A DNA stretch of 64,000 nucleotides from Mixta hanseatica (lineage in GTDB: Bacteria > Pseudomonadota > Gammaproteobacteria > Enterobacterales > Enterobacteriaceae): positions 2,604,001 to 2,668,000 of the forward strand of contig NZ_CP082904.1 in the NCBI RefSeq assembly GCF_023517775.1, given 5' to 3'. A program made the position numbers and the translations under genes. The notes under the pieces are model-generated. The model saw nothing but the letters and a program-made list of their open reading frames with translations. It searched no databases and was not told the DNA's origin. This document shows positions 44,615 through 54,050 of the stretch, piece after piece (positions within the stretch are counted from its first letter, which is position 1; each line of letters starts with the position of its first letter).

Positions 44615-45106
44615 ATGGCTCAGCAACGAGTAATGCGCCTGCGTATTAACGGCAAAGAACATCCCCTGGCGCTTGACGCGCGCGTAACCCTTCTTGATGC
44701 CCTGCGTGAACACGCTAACCTGCCAGGCGCAAAAAAAGGCTGCGACCACGGCCAGTGCGGCGCCTGTACCGTGCATATCGACGGTGAACGGGTATTAAGC
44801 TGCCTGACGCTGGCGGCGCAGGCGGAAGGACATGAGATCACCACCATTGAAGGGCTGGCTGGACCGGATGAAACGCTGCATGCGGTGCAGGCTGCTTTTT
44901 TACGTCATGACGCCTTCCAGTGCGGCTACTGTACGCCGGGCCAGATCATGTCTGCCGTGGCCTGTATTAATGAAGGCCATGCCAACAGCGACGACGAAAT
45001 CCGGGAATATATGAGCGGCAATATCTGCCGCTGCGGCGCCTATCCCTACATTGTCGCGGCAGTGCGCGAGGCGGCGGCGCAGCTACAACAGGAGCAGACC
45101 GCATGA
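44615..45106 (+). CDS. aldehyde oxidase 2Fe-2S subunit (PaoA/YagT-like)
   Basis: A 163-residue small subunit of the xanthine oxidase family. The plant-type 2Fe-2S site is in [21 protein letters not shown] with a fourth Cys in VLSCLTL. The second cluster is bound by [11 protein letters not shown] and [10 protein letters not shown]. Unlike E. coli PaoA it has no Tat signal; it begins directly with the ferredoxin domain, so the complex is probably cytosolic. It overlaps the FAD subunit gene by four bases. Confidence 0.9.
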   Translation: MAQQRVMRLRINGKEHPLALDARVTLLDALREHANLPGAKKGCDHGQCGACTVHIDGERVLSCLTLAAQAEGHEITTIEGLAGPDETLHAVQAAFLRHDAFQCGYCTPGQIMSAVACINEGHANSDDEIREYMSGNICRCGAYPYIVAAVREAAAQLQQEQTA

Positions 45107-46101
45107 GAGAATTTGACTATCTGCGCGCCGAAGCGATCGCCAGCGCCACAGCCGCCACCAGCGTACCGGGAAGCCGCTTCCTCGCGGGCGGCACCACCCT
45201 TATCGACCTGATGAAATGTGACGTCGAGCAGCCTGACCGGCTGGTCGATATTACCTCGCTAACCGGCATGTCGGCTATTGACCTGGAAGATGACGTTATC
45301 CGTATCGGCAGCCTGTGCAAAATGAGCCAGGTAGCGCAACACGAAAGATTGCAAAGCATTGCGCCCGCCTTGATTCAAAGCCTGACCGGCGCCGCCTCCG
45401 CCCAGTTGCGTAATATGGCGACCATCGGCGGCAATATTATGCAGCGTACGCGCTGCAACTATTTTCGCGATCCGCGCGGCTATCAAAATTGTAACAAACG
45501 CCAGCCGGGTTCCGGCTGCGCCGCCCGTAACGGCATAAATCGCGATCATGCGGTACTCGGCAACAGCGAACAGTGCGTTGCCGTCTATCCAGGCGATCTG
45601 GCGGTAACGCTGACCGCGTTTGATGCCACGTTGCGGCTGCAAGCGCTGGACGGCAGTGAACGTTGCGTCACGGTTGAAGACTTTTTACTGCTGCCGGGCG
45701 ATCGTCCCGACCAGGAACAGGATTTACATGCCGGTGAAATCATTACCGCCGTAGAGATCCCGGTAACCGCCGCCCTGCAGCGCTCGCACTATCTGAAAGT
45801 ACGCGATCGCAGTGCCTATGAATTCGCCGCCGCCAGCGCTGCCGTCGGGCTGGAGCTGGAGGAGGATGGCGTTACGCTGCGCGAGGTCCGCATTGCGCTG
45901 GGCGGCGTCGCCACCAAACCCTGGCGTCTGCGCGCGCTGGAACAGGCACTGCAGGGAAAACCCTTTAACGAGCAGCAGCTGCGCGATTTGGCGCCGCTGG
46001 CAATGCAGGAAGCCAGCGCGCTGGCGCATAACGGTTATAAGATTACGCTGGCGCCACGCGTTATCGTGCGGGCGTTGCTGAACGCGGGAGGCATAGCATG
46101 A
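45103..46101 (+). CDS. aldehyde oxidase FAD subunit (PaoB/YagS-like)
   Basis: A 332-residue FAD subunit. [13 protein letters not shown] near residue 26 and [18 protein letters not shown] near residue 107 bind FAD. The cysteines in [20 protein letters not shown] form the extra 4Fe-4S site typical of PaoB and of 4-hydroxybenzoyl-CoA reductase. The CO-dehydrogenase flavoprotein C-terminal domain follows. Overlaps by four bases on both sides. Confidence 0.92.
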   Translation: MREFDYLRAEAIASATAATSVPGSRFLAGGTTLIDLMKCDVEQPDRLVDITSLTGMSAIDLEDDVIRIGSLCKMSQVAQHERLQSIAPALIQSLTGAASAQLRNMATIGGNIMQRTRCNYFRDPRGYQNCNKRQPGSGCAARNGINRDHAVLGNSEQCVAVYPGDLAVTLTAFDATLRLQALDGSERCVTVEDFLLLPGDRPDQEQDLHAGEIITAVEIPVTAALQRSHYLKVRDRSAYEFAAASAAVGLELEEDGVTLREVRIALGGVATKPWRLRALEQALQGKPFNEQQLRDLAPLAMQEASALAHNGYKITLAPRVIVRALLNAGGIA

Positions 46102-48401
46102 GCGAGACTATTAAACGGAATAACCTCGGCCCCGCTGCCGATGCGCTTCAGGGGCTGGGCGCGCGTCGTGAGCGCGCCGACGGCAAGCTAAAAATTCAGG
46201 GACTGGCGCGCTACGCCGTCGACCATCCAGTAGAGAATCTGTGTCATGCGGTGGTGGTGCAATCTTCGATTGCCGAAGGGGAAATCAGCCATATTGATAG
46301 CGAAAAGGCGCGTCAAATGCCGGGCGTGCTGGCGGTTTACACGCATGAAAGCGGGCTGACCATTCATCCTGCCGCCACTTTTGCCAGCGGCGGCGCGGCG
46401 GCGCAATCTTTTGTGCCGTTGCAAAGTCCGCGCGTGCGCTGGAACGGGCAGCACGTGGCGCTGGTCGTCGCGGAAACGCTGGAACAGGCGAAGGCCGCAG
46501 CGGCCAGCATTCATATTGAGTACGTGGTACAACCGGCGATTATCCATCCCACCGATCCTCTGGCGCAGCCTAAGCCGGTAGAGGATTTGGACGTTGAGTG
46601 GGGCGACGCCCAACAGGCGCTACAGCAGGCGAGCGTCTCGATTAGCGGCACCTATACTACCCCGCGCGAATATAATCTGCCGATAGAGCTGCACGGCTGT
46701 ATCGCCGACTGGCGCGACGGAGAGCTGACGCTGTGGGAGCCAAGTCAGTGGGTCGGCGGCGCGCGCAGCGTAGTGTCGCAGTGGATGGGGATCGATATCG
46801 ATAAAGTACGCGTGCTGTCGCCGTTTACCGGCGGCGGCTTCGGTTCGAAAGGCGGCATTCAGCCCCACTCGGCGCTGGCCTGCGCCGCCTCACGAGAGCT
46901 GGGCCGTCCGGTCAAGCTGGTGCTCACGCGCGGACAAACTTTCACCGGCTTCGGCGGCCGTCCCCGTACCCATCAGCAGCTGACGCTGGCGGCCAACAGC
47001 GAGGGCAAACTTCAGGCGATTATTCATGAAAGCTGGAACGAAACCGCCCGGGAAGATACGCATCTGGAGCCCTGTAACTCAGTTACCGCGCTGATGTATG
47101 CGGTACCTAATTTTTATTCCCGCCATCGGCTGGTACCGGTCAACACCGTTAATCCCGGCTGGATGCGCGCGCCGGGCGAAAACCCCAGCTGCTGGGCGCT
47201 GGAAGTGGCGATAGACGAGCTGGCCTGGGCGCTAAAACTCGATCCGCTGGCGTTTCGCCTGCGCAACTACGCTGAAGAAGATCCGCAGGCCAGGCTGCCG
47301 TGGAGTTCACGTCGGCTACGCGAGGCTTATGCCGCCGGCGCGCAGGCGTTCGGCTGGTCACAGCGTCCGCTGGAGCCGGGTACGCTGCGCGAAGGCCGTC
47401 AGCGCATCGGCTGGGGCATGGCGTCGGGCAGCTATCCGGTACGCCGCACGCCGGGCGAAGCGGGGATCACGCTGCGCCAGGATGGCACGCTGCAGGTACG
47501 CAGCAGCGGCGCGGATATCGGCACCGGCACCTATACTATTCTGGCGCAAACCGCCGCCGACGTGCTGAGCGTGCCATCAGAACATATCGATGTGCTGCTG
47601 GGCGATACCAACCTGCCGCGTGCGCCGGTCGCCGGCGGCTCGCAGCTGGCGAATCTGCTGACCGCCGCCGTGTATAAAACCGCGCTGAAACTGCGCGAGG
47701 AACTGATTACGCTGGCGATCGGCAGCGCAGAATCGCCGCTGTTCGGTGCCAGACGCGAAGATGTGATGTTGGCGGAGGGCCAACTGCGGCTATTCAGCCA
47801 GCCGGGCAGCAGCCTGAGTTTTGCCGATCTGCTGCGCGTCGCCGGGCGGGAAACGCTGGAGGTGCAGGCGGACACCTTCCCGTCGGACGCAACGCAGGAA
47901 GATCGCAATGCGGCAGACCGCACCTCATCGAAAATGATCCCACCCACCTCCGGCGGCTTTTCAGCCCACAGCTGGAGCGCTGTTTTTGTCGAAGTGGCGG
48001 TGGATGAAGATTTCGGCACCGTGCGGGTGCGCCGTATCGTCGGCGCTTTCGACAGCGGCCGCCTGTACAACCCGAAACTGGCCGAAAGTCAGTGGGTTGG
48101 CGCGATGGTCATGGGGATTGGTCAGGCGCTGCTGGAAGAAGGATTGATCGATGATGATAATGGTCGCGTGCTGAACGCCAGCCTGGCGGACTATCTGGTG
48201 GCGGTTAACGCCGATATCCCGGATATGACAGTGATTAACGTTGGCGAGCCGGACTATCAGGCCAGCGCGCTCGGCGGCAAAGCGGTAGGCGAGTTGGGCA
48301 TCGTCGGCGTGGCGGCTGCCATCAGTAACGCGGTGTTTCACGCCACCGGCAAGCGCATCCGCGATCTGCCGATTACTCTGGAGAAAATGTTAGCTGAATA
48401 A
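46098..48401 (+). CDS. aldehyde oxidase molybdenum subunit (PaoC/YagR-like)
   Basis: A 767-residue molybdopterin-binding subunit. Seen are GGGFGSKGGIQPHSALAC near residue 247, NPGWMRAPGENPS near residue 350 and the catalytic glutamate in GGKAVGELGIVG near the C-terminus. Members of this family carry molybdopterin cytosine dinucleotide and oxidise aromatic aldehydes to acids. The cofactor-insertion chaperone PaoD, which follows paoC in E. coli, is not here: amn comes next. It must be encoded elsewhere or be replaced. Confidence 0.92.
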   Translation: MSETIKRNNLGPAADALQGLGARRERADGKLKIQGLARYAVDHPVENLCHAVVVQSSIAEGEISHIDSEKARQMPGVLAVYTHESGLTIHPAATFASGGAAAQSFVPLQSPRVRWNGQHVALVVAETLEQAKAAAASIHIEYVVQPAIIHPTDPLAQPKPVEDLDVEWGDAQQALQQASVSISGTYTTPREYNLPIELHGCIADWRDGELTLWEPSQWVGGARSVVSQWMGIDIDKVRVLSPFTGGGFGSKGGIQPHSALACAASRELGRPVKLVLTRGQTFTGFGGRPRTHQQLTLAANSEGKLQAIIHESWNETAREDTHLEPCNSVTALMYAVPNFYSRHRLVPVNTVNPGWMRAPGENPSCWALEVAIDELAWALKLDPLAFRLRNYAEEDPQARLPWSSRRLREAYAAGAQAFGWSQRPLEPGTLREGRQRIGWGMASGSYPVRRTPGEAGITLRQDGTLQVRSSGADIGTGTYTILAQTAADVLSVPSEHIDVLLGDTNLPRAPVAGGSQLANLLTAAVYKTALKLREELITLAIGSAESPLFGARREDVMLAEGQLRLFSQPGSSLSFADLLRVAGRETLEVQADTFPSDATQEDRNAADRTSSKMIPPTSGGFSAHSWSAVFVEVAVDEDFGTVRVRRIVGAFDSGRLYNPKLAESQWVGAMVMGIGQALLEEGLIDDDNGRVLNASLADYLVAVNADIPDMTVINVGEPDYQASALGGKAVGELGIVGVAAAISNAVFHATGKRIRDLPITLEKMLAE

Positions 48402-48464
48402 CGTCTCTGGCGAAATGGTTCTAAGCTATAGTGCAACGCAAAGCTGAAAACCTGAGGAGAAAAA

Positions 48465-49925
48465 ATGGCTAACGACCATTTCGCTAATGGATTGAATACG
48501 GCGCAGGCGCTGGAGCAGTTGGATGCGCTCTATTACCAGGCGGTAAGCGCCCTGCGTGACGCTATTAAAGCCTTTGTTGAGGATGGCACGCTGCCGGATC
48601 CGCAGGCGCGCGCTAATGGGCTGTTCGTCTACCCGGAGCTGCGTATCAGCTGGGACGGCGCCTCGCCACAGAAAAACCGCAGCCGGGCATGGGGACGATT
48701 CAGCCATGCCGGCAGCTATGCCACCACAATTACCCGCCCGGAGCTGCTGCGCCATTATCTGCGCGAGCAGCTGGCAGTTATCGAACGTGATTACGAAGTC
48801 ACGATAGCCGTAGGTCCTTCGCGCCAGGAGATCCCTTTCCCTTACGTGATCGACGGCGCCGATTTTGGGCTGGACCGCTCCATGAGCAGCGCGCTGGCGA
48901 AGCATTTTCCAGGCACCGATCTGGCGAATATTGGCGATGAAACCGCCGACGGCATTTTTAACACCACCAGCATCTTCCCCCTGAGCCATTTCGACGCTTT
49001 GCGTACCGATTTTTCGCTGGCGCGTCTACGGCATTACACCGGCACGCCGCCAGAGCATTTCCAACCCTTTGTGCTGTTTACCAACTATACCCGCTATGTG
49101 GATGAGTTTGTCCGCTGGGCCTGTGAGCAGATTAAGGATGAAAACAGCCCCTATACCGCGCTCTCCTGCGCTGGCGGCGCGCTGATCACCAAAGAGACGG
49201 AAAATGCCGAAGCCGCGCTTTCCGATCTGGCATGGAAAAAACATCAAATGCCCGCCTGGCATCTGATCTCACCGAATCAGCGTGGCATTACGCTGGTGAA
49301 TATCGGCGTGGGGCCATCAAATGCCAAAACCATCTGCGATCATCTTGCGGTGCTGCGTCCGCACGCCTGGCTGATGATCGGCCACTGCGGCGGCCTGCGG
49401 GAAAGCCAACAGATCGGCGATTATGTGCTGGCCCATGCCTATCTGCGTGACGATCACGTGCTGGATGCGGTACTGCCGCCGGATATTCCGATCCCCAGCA
49501 TCGCCGAGGTACAGCGCGCACTGTATGACGCCACCAAAGAGATCAGCGGAATGCCAGGCGAAGAGGTAAAAATGCGGCTGCGTACCGGTACGGTAGTGAC
49601 GACCGACGATCGTAACTGGGAGCTTCGCTATTCAGCCTCTGCCCTGCGCTTTAATCTCAGCCGCGCGGTTGCGGTGGATATGGAGAGCGCCACTATCGCC
49701 GCGCAGGGCTATCGTTTTCGCGTGCCCTACGGCACCATGCTATGTGTTTCCGATAAACCACTGCACGGCGAGATTAAGCTGCCCGGTCAGGCTAATCGTT
49801 TTTATGAGGGCGCGATTTCCGAACACCTGCAAATCGGCATCCGCGCGGTAGAACTGCTGCGCGCCGAGGGTGATAAGCTGCACTCGCGTAAGCTCCGCAC
49901 CTTTAACGAGCCGCCTTTCCGTTAA
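48465..49925 (+). CDS. amn: AMP nucleosidase
   Basis: A 486-residue AMP nucleosidase, splitting AMP to adenine and ribose 5-phosphate. The N-terminal regulatory domain and C-terminal nucleoside-phosphorylase fold are both full length. TLVNIGVGPSNAKTICDHLA and LMIGHCGGLRESQQIGDYVL bind phosphate/purine, and VAVDMESATIAAQGYRF is the catalytic glutamate region. Almost the same length as E. coli Amn. A terminator follows. In E. coli amn also lies near the tRNA-Asn cluster. Confidence 0.95.
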   Translation: MANDHFANGLNTAQALEQLDALYYQAVSALRDAIKAFVEDGTLPDPQARANGLFVYPELRISWDGASPQKNRSRAWGRFSHAGSYATTITRPELLRHYLREQLAVIERDYEVTIAVGPSRQEIPFPYVIDGADFGLDRSMSSALAKHFPGTDLANIGDETADGIFNTTSIFPLSHFDALRTDFSLARLRHYTGTPPEHFQPFVLFTNYTRYVDEFVRWACEQIKDENSPYTALSCAGGALITKETENAEAALSDLAWKKHQMPAWHLISPNQRGITLVNIGVGPSNAKTICDHLAVLRPHAWLMIGHCGGLRESQQIGDYVLAHAYLRDDHVLDAVLPPDIPIPSIAEVQRALYDATKEISGMPGEEVKMRLRTGTVVTTDDRNWELRYSASALRFNLSRAVAVDMESATIAAQGYRFRVPYGTMLCVSDKPLHGEIKLPGQANRFYEGAISEHLQIGIRAVELLRAEGDKLHSRKLRTFNEPPFR

Positions 49926-49933
49926 ACCGGCAT

Positions 49934-49959
49934 AAAAGACGCCGGTGGGCGTCTTTTTT
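49934..49959 (+). terminator. terminator of amn
   Basis: AAAAGACGCC-GGTG-GGCGTCTTTTTT, perfect stem with tetraloop and T-run. Confidence 0.9.
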
Positions 49960-49972
49960 CGATTGGCCGGCC

Positions 49973-50302
49973 TTACGCCAGCTTGATCATCACCATACCA
50001 ACCAGCAACAAAGACAGGCCGAGCCAGCCGCGCGGGCGCAAACGCTGTTTAAATAAGATCCAGCCCGCTGCCAGCGTCGCGATAACGCCAAAGCCGCCCC
50101 AGAGCGCATAGGCTACCGCCAGATCAATCCCTTTTACCGCCTGCGCCAGCGCGCTAAAAGCGCCCATTACCATCATCAGCGACAGAATGCCCGGCAGCCG
50201 CTTGCGGAAACCATCCGAGTATTTAAGAAGGATATTCGCCGCGATCTCCAGCACCACCGCCAGCATTAAAAAGGCGATATGCCACCCATTAAGCGGCTGC
50301 AT
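49973..50302 (-). CDS. mdtI: SMR spermidine exporter subunit MdtI
   Basis: A 109-residue four-helix small multidrug resistance protein. [20 protein letters not shown] has the essential membrane glutamate, and [21 protein letters not shown] matches E. coli MdtI. It forms a heterodimer with MdtJ that exports spermidine. The start lies inside the end of mdtJ (14-base overlap) as in E. coli; a 26-codon upstream extension overlapping mdtJ is not used. Confidence 0.93.
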   Translation of the reverse strand: MQPLNGWHIAFLMLAVVLEIAANILLKYSDGFRKRLPGILSLMMVMGAFSALAQAVKGIDLAVAYALWGGFGVIATLAAGWILFKQRLRPRGWLGLSLLLVGMVMIKLA

Positions 50303-50663
50303 GCAGGCCTCCCTTTTCCTTTTCCTGTTTCTGTTTGTCGGCTTTGTCGGTGCCGCCATTAAGTAGCACGATACCAGCAACCAGCACCAGCAGGCCCAGC
50401 GCTTTCATCAACGGCAGTGATTCGGCAAATAAAGTCACGCTACAGAGCGTAATCAACAGTACGCCAACCCCTTCCCACAGCGCATACGCTACACCTAGCG
50501 CAATACGTTTTATCGCCACCGATAGCGCCACATAAGAGAGCGTGATCATAGCGTACATCACCAGATGCCCAACCTGGCCGCCATACAGGCTGGCATATTT
50601 CATAGAGAGCGTCCCCGAGACTTCTGCGATAATGGAAATCGCCAAAAACAACCAACATTTCAT
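50289..50663 (-). CDS. mdtJ: SMR spermidine exporter subunit MdtJ
   Basis: A 124-residue SMR protein with four helices; the glutamate of [18 protein letters not shown] and [20 protein letters not shown] match E. coli MdtJ. The C-terminal tail ([13 protein letters not shown]) is charged and cytosolic. Partner of MdtI encoded next. Confidence 0.93.
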   Translation of the reverse strand: MKCWLFLAISIIAEVSGTLSMKYASLYGGQVGHLVMYAMITLSYVALSVAIKRIALGVAYALWEGVGVLLITLCSVTLFAESLPLMKALGLLVLVAGIVLLNGGTDKADKQKQEKEKGGLHAAA

Positions 50664-51207
50664 CTTTAAACCCTCAAGACGATAAAATTACGAAAAATCA
50701 CCGAAAAATCGGTAAAATAAGCCTTATACAGAAAAATCTGCATAAAAAATTCATTTCATTGAATGGATAACCACCAGCCCGGTAAATAGCCTGAGCTAAA
50801 ATTCCGGCACGCAGGATGCGCAGTGGTTAAAGAAGCATAAACGGGGCTACAGCTCGCTACACCAGTGGGTTTCGCAAGCAACCATCGGCGAGATAAAACC
50901 AATAACGAAGAAGTTTGACAAAAATTTCTTACTACCTTTCAGCATATTTTTTCACTGTGTCAGTAAGTAAAATGACCTGTTCCAGCGCCTCATTAAATTA
51001 ATAAATTACGGTTTAGAGTAAAATATAGCACGAAACCGCCTTTTATTTAAATTTCTCATTTCCAGGCGTTATTTTTGCTGATTTAAATCAATTTATTGCT
51101 GGATGATAAACAGGGGTAAACGGCGATAAGTTATCAGAACAGGCGCAGAAAATAAGTGCGGATAGATGAGGGCATAACATAGGCCGCCGCAGCGGGCGGC
51201 CCGGATA
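50664..51207. other. long AT-rich intergenic region with a coding-like remnant
   Basis: Over 540 bases without a supported gene. A frame at about 50800-50960 reads DAQWLKKHKRGYSSLHQWVS then QATIGEIKPITKK, which looks protein-like (perhaps the HTH part of an old transposase), but has no start codon and a stop right before it. The rest is AT-rich and includes the mdtJ promoter side. Confidence 0.35.
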
Positions 51208-52503
51208 TCAGGCGCTCAGCCAGCCTAGCTTAATCACAAACAGCACCGACAGTACAATCAGCGCCGCGTTCAGCTCATGGCGTCGACCGCTTAGCAGCTT
51301 TACCAGCGTCCAGGTGATAAAACCAAAGGCGATGCCGTTAGCGATCGAATAGGTCAGCGGCATGGTCAGAGCGGTTACGGTGACCGGAGCGGCGGTGGTA
51401 ATATCTTTCCAGTCGATTTCCGCCAGGCCGGCCGTCATTAGCACGGCGATAAACAGCAGCGCAGGCGCGGTCGCGTAGGCTGGCACGCTGGAGGCGAGCG
51501 GCGAAAAGAACAGGCTGAGGATAAACAGCAATGCCACCACTATCGCTGTCAACCCGGTTCGGCCCCCGGCACTGACGCCCGCAGCCGATTCAATATAGCT
51601 GGTGGTGGTAGAGGTGCCCAGCAGCGAACCAAACAGCGCGGCGGCGCTATCAGCTATCAGCGCTTTGCCCATTTTGGGGATATTGCCCTGCTCATCCGCC
51701 AGTCCGGCGCGTTTGGTCACGCCGATCAGCGTGCCGGAGTTGTCAAATACATCGACGAATAAAAAAGCGAAGATCACGCTGACCAAGGACACATCCAGCG
51801 CCCCTTTGATATCCAGCTGCAAAAAGGTGGGCGCGATAGAGGGTGGCGCGGAAAACACGCCGGCAAAGGGCGACAGGCCCAGCCCCATCGAGATAAAGGT
51901 CACCACCAGTATGCCAATCAGCACCGCGCCGGTGACGCGTCGCGCCTCCAGCACCACAATAATAATAAAGCCCAGCATCGCCAGCAGCGGGCCGGGCTGA
52001 GTGACATCTCCCAGCCCCACCAGCGTCGCCGGATTAGCGATCACTACGCCTGCGCCCTGCAGGGCGATAATCGCCAGAAACAGACCGATACCGGCGGCAA
52101 TGCCGGAACGCAGCGGCAGCGGAATGCTGGCGATAATCCATTCGCGAATTTTAAAAATCGACAGGGCGAAGAAAATCAGCGCCGACAGGAACACCGCGCC
52201 CAGCGCGATTTGCCAGCTGTAGCCCATGTGCAGCACCACGGTATAGGTGAAAAAAGCATTCAGCCCCATCCCCGGCGCCAGCGCAATCGGATAGTTAGCG
52301 ATCAGCCCCATCAACAACGAGCCAATCGCCGCCGCCAGACAGGTGGCGACAAAAACCGCGCCTTTATCCATCCCGGTAGCGCTCAGGATGGTCGGGTTAA
52401 CAAACAGGATATAGGCCATCGCCAGGAAGGTGGTGAGACCCGCTATCACTTCGGTACGCACCGTGGTGTGGTGTGCTTTTAATTGAAATAGTTTTTCTAG
52501 CAT
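51208..52503 (-). CDS. NCS2/AzgA family purine permease
   Basis: A 431-residue, 12-to-14-helix purine:H+ symporter of the AzgA-like branch (adenine, guanine or hypoxanthine). TEVIAGLTTFLAMAYILFVNP near residue 17, LAPGMGLNAFF near residue 74, FDNSGTLIGVTKRAGL near residue 233 and TSYIESAAGVSAGGRTGLTA near residue 280 are hallmarks. Which E. coli paralogue (PurP, YicO, GhxP, GhxQ) is closest cannot be settled by eye. Nearby amn releases adenine from AMP, a plausible metabolic link. No purine riboswitch is visible upstream. Confidence 0.88.
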   Translation of the reverse strand: MLEKLFQLKAHHTTVRTEVIAGLTTFLAMAYILFVNPTILSATGMDKGAVFVATCLAAAIGSLLMGLIANYPIALAPGMGLNAFFTYTVVLHMGYSWQIALGAVFLSALIFFALSIFKIREWIIASIPLPLRSGIAAGIGLFLAIIALQGAGVVIANPATLVGLGDVTQPGPLLAMLGFIIIVVLEARRVTGAVLIGILVVTFISMGLGLSPFAGVFSAPPSIAPTFLQLDIKGALDVSLVSVIFAFLFVDVFDNSGTLIGVTKRAGLADEQGNIPKMGKALIADSAAALFGSLLGTSTTTSYIESAAGVSAGGRTGLTAIVVALLFILSLFFSPLASSVPAYATAPALLFIAVLMTAGLAEIDWKDITTAAPVTVTALTMPLTYSIANGIAFGFITWTLVKLLSGRRHELNAALIVLSVLFVIKLGWLSA

Positions 52504-52726
52504 GCTGCTTCTCTCGTAGCGTTAGCGTCGTCACTTGCGTGAGGTTTCTCTTGCCGAAATAACATAAGAGCCTTCCTGATTAGCAAGAGCTATGCCACCG
52601 CCGCTGCCCGCCTTTTTCGTCTGCGGCTTCAGCCTGCTTTACACGTTATGCGCCCCTGCACCACCCAGGGGCACCAAAAAACCGCAGCGCACCAAAACAA
52701 GGAGCCGCCCGGATGGCGCGATGAGG
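52504..52726. other. intergenic region between permease and LacI regulator genes
   Basis: About 220 bases: the permease promoter side and a GC-rich stretch downstream of the regulator gene. No gene, riboswitch or clear terminator is recognised. Confidence 0.4.
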
Positions 52727-53797
52727 TTACCCGAGACGGCTGGCAATCAGACGCAGCTCATCGGCTATCTGCTTCAGATCCTGCTGCGGTTGACCATACG
52801 GCCCGGTAGAGCTGCGTATCACCAGCCGGGCCGGCAGAATGGATGACGATCGCCCTTGCCCACCGTCACCCAGGCTAAGCAGCCGCTCAACCGCCTCCCT
52901 GCCCTGTAAGTCAAGATCGAGCGAAACCGTGGTCAACGCCGGATGAAAAAACGCGCTCTCATAGGTATCGTCATAGCCAATAATCGATTTTTGTCCGGGC
53001 ACCGCCACGCCGTTCTGATGAAACGCGCTCAGCACGCCCAGCGCCATTTGATCGTTACCGACCAGCAGCGCGGAGAAATGGGGTGTTTCACGTAGCAACT
53101 GTAGCGCGCCGGCATAGCCGCTTTGCGCATCCCAGCTGCCGTGGATCACGCTAACCGGCCGCAGACGGTAGCTGGCCAGCGTATCCAGCCAGCTTTTCAG
53201 GCGCAGATTAGCCGAAACGGAGTTTTTCGGCCCGGCCAGCAGGGCGAATTCGCGGTGCCCCTGTTCATAGAGATATTTAACGCTGGCCCGCGTACCGTCG
53301 GCCGGGTTAAAGGAAACGTTAAACACTGAACAGAAAGGATCGACATCCAGAAAAAGACAGACAATATCATCATTGTCAGTAGCGATCTGTTCAGCATCCT
53401 GGGTTTCCAGCGGCGCGTTAATAATGACTTTATCTACCAGCTGTGACTTCAACTCGTTGATGCAATCCTGCAGGCTTTGATTGACGTTCTCATCGATCAT
53501 CGCAATCAGTACCTGATAGCCCGCCATATTGGCGTAGCGTTTTATTGCTGCTGCCACCTGCGAAGGCGCATGCAACGCCAGCGAAGTGGTCACCAGCCCC
53601 AGCGTGGTGCTCTGCTTGCCAACCAGCTGCTGCGCCAGCCGGTTCGGCACGTAGCGTAGCGTTTCGATAGCCTGTTCAACCTTGCGCCGCGTGGCGTCAG
53701 AAACGTTTGCGGACTTATTCAGCACGCGCGAAACGGTCTGATAAGAGACACCGGCATGACGCGCGACATCCTCCAGAGTGGCACTTTTTGACTTCAT
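52727..53797 (-). CDS. ganR: LacI family regulator of the galactan locus (GanR-like)
   Basis: A 356-residue LacI/GalR protein from the ATG that begins MKSKSATLEDVARHAGVSYQ; 19 upstream codons are unsupported. The helix-turn-helix is TLEDVARHAGVSYQTVSRVL and the hinge helix PNRLAQQLVGKQS. The sugar-binding core follows (IIGYDDTYESAFFHPALTTV). It is divergent from the porin gene; two copies of a 15-base operator-like repeat lie between. By context its inducer should be a galactose or galactobiose compound. The name is given by analogy with the Dickeya gan locus. Confidence 0.82.
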   Translation of the reverse strand: MKSKSATLEDVARHAGVSYQTVSRVLNKSANVSDATRRKVEQAIETLRYVPNRLAQQLVGKQSTTLGLVTTSLALHAPSQVAAAIKRYANMAGYQVLIAMIDENVNQSLQDCINELKSQLVDKVIINAPLETQDAEQIATDNDDIVCLFLDVDPFCSVFNVSFNPADGTRASVKYLYEQGHREFALLAGPKNSVSANLRLKSWLDTLASYRLRPVSVIHGSWDAQSGYAGALQLLRETPHFSALLVGNDQMALGVLSAFHQNGVAVPGQKSIIGYDDTYESAFFHPALTTVSLDLDLQGREAVERLLSLGDGGQGRSSSILPARLVIRSSTGPYGQPQQDLKQIADELRLIASRLG

Positions 53798-53879
53798 CAC
53801 TGGCTTCCTTGTTACGTTTTTCTCGATTCTAACACTCTGGCTGCGCCCCGCCATCGTTACGATGTTAAAAGCAGTATAA

Positions 53880-54031
53880 GTAATACGTTCACAATACAGG
53901 ATTAGTGATCCGCTTCAACGATCTTAGCGAAAAACACCGTTTTATTTGCAGTTAATCACATTATATCAAGATCCATATTGCCGTAAATTACAGGATTGCC
54001 GTTTACTGTCGCTGCGTTGTGAACGTATTAC
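53880..54031. promoter_or_regulatory. paired operator-like repeats between ganR and ganL
   Basis: GTAATACGTTCACAA at 53880-53894 and its exact reverse complement TTGTGAACGTATTAC at 54017-54031 are placed near each start. The second overlaps the leader of the porin gene. A one-base variant recurs before ganE at 62186-62200. The spacing (about 137 bases) would allow looping by a tetrameric or paired LacI-type regulator. Confidence 0.7.
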
Positions 54032-54050
54032 AAATAATAACGAGGAAACC

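Noticed and set aside
52504..52600. Purine riboswitch or PurR box upstream of the NCS2 permease
   Set aside because: No purine aptamer core is visible, and the best PurR-like match is too weak.
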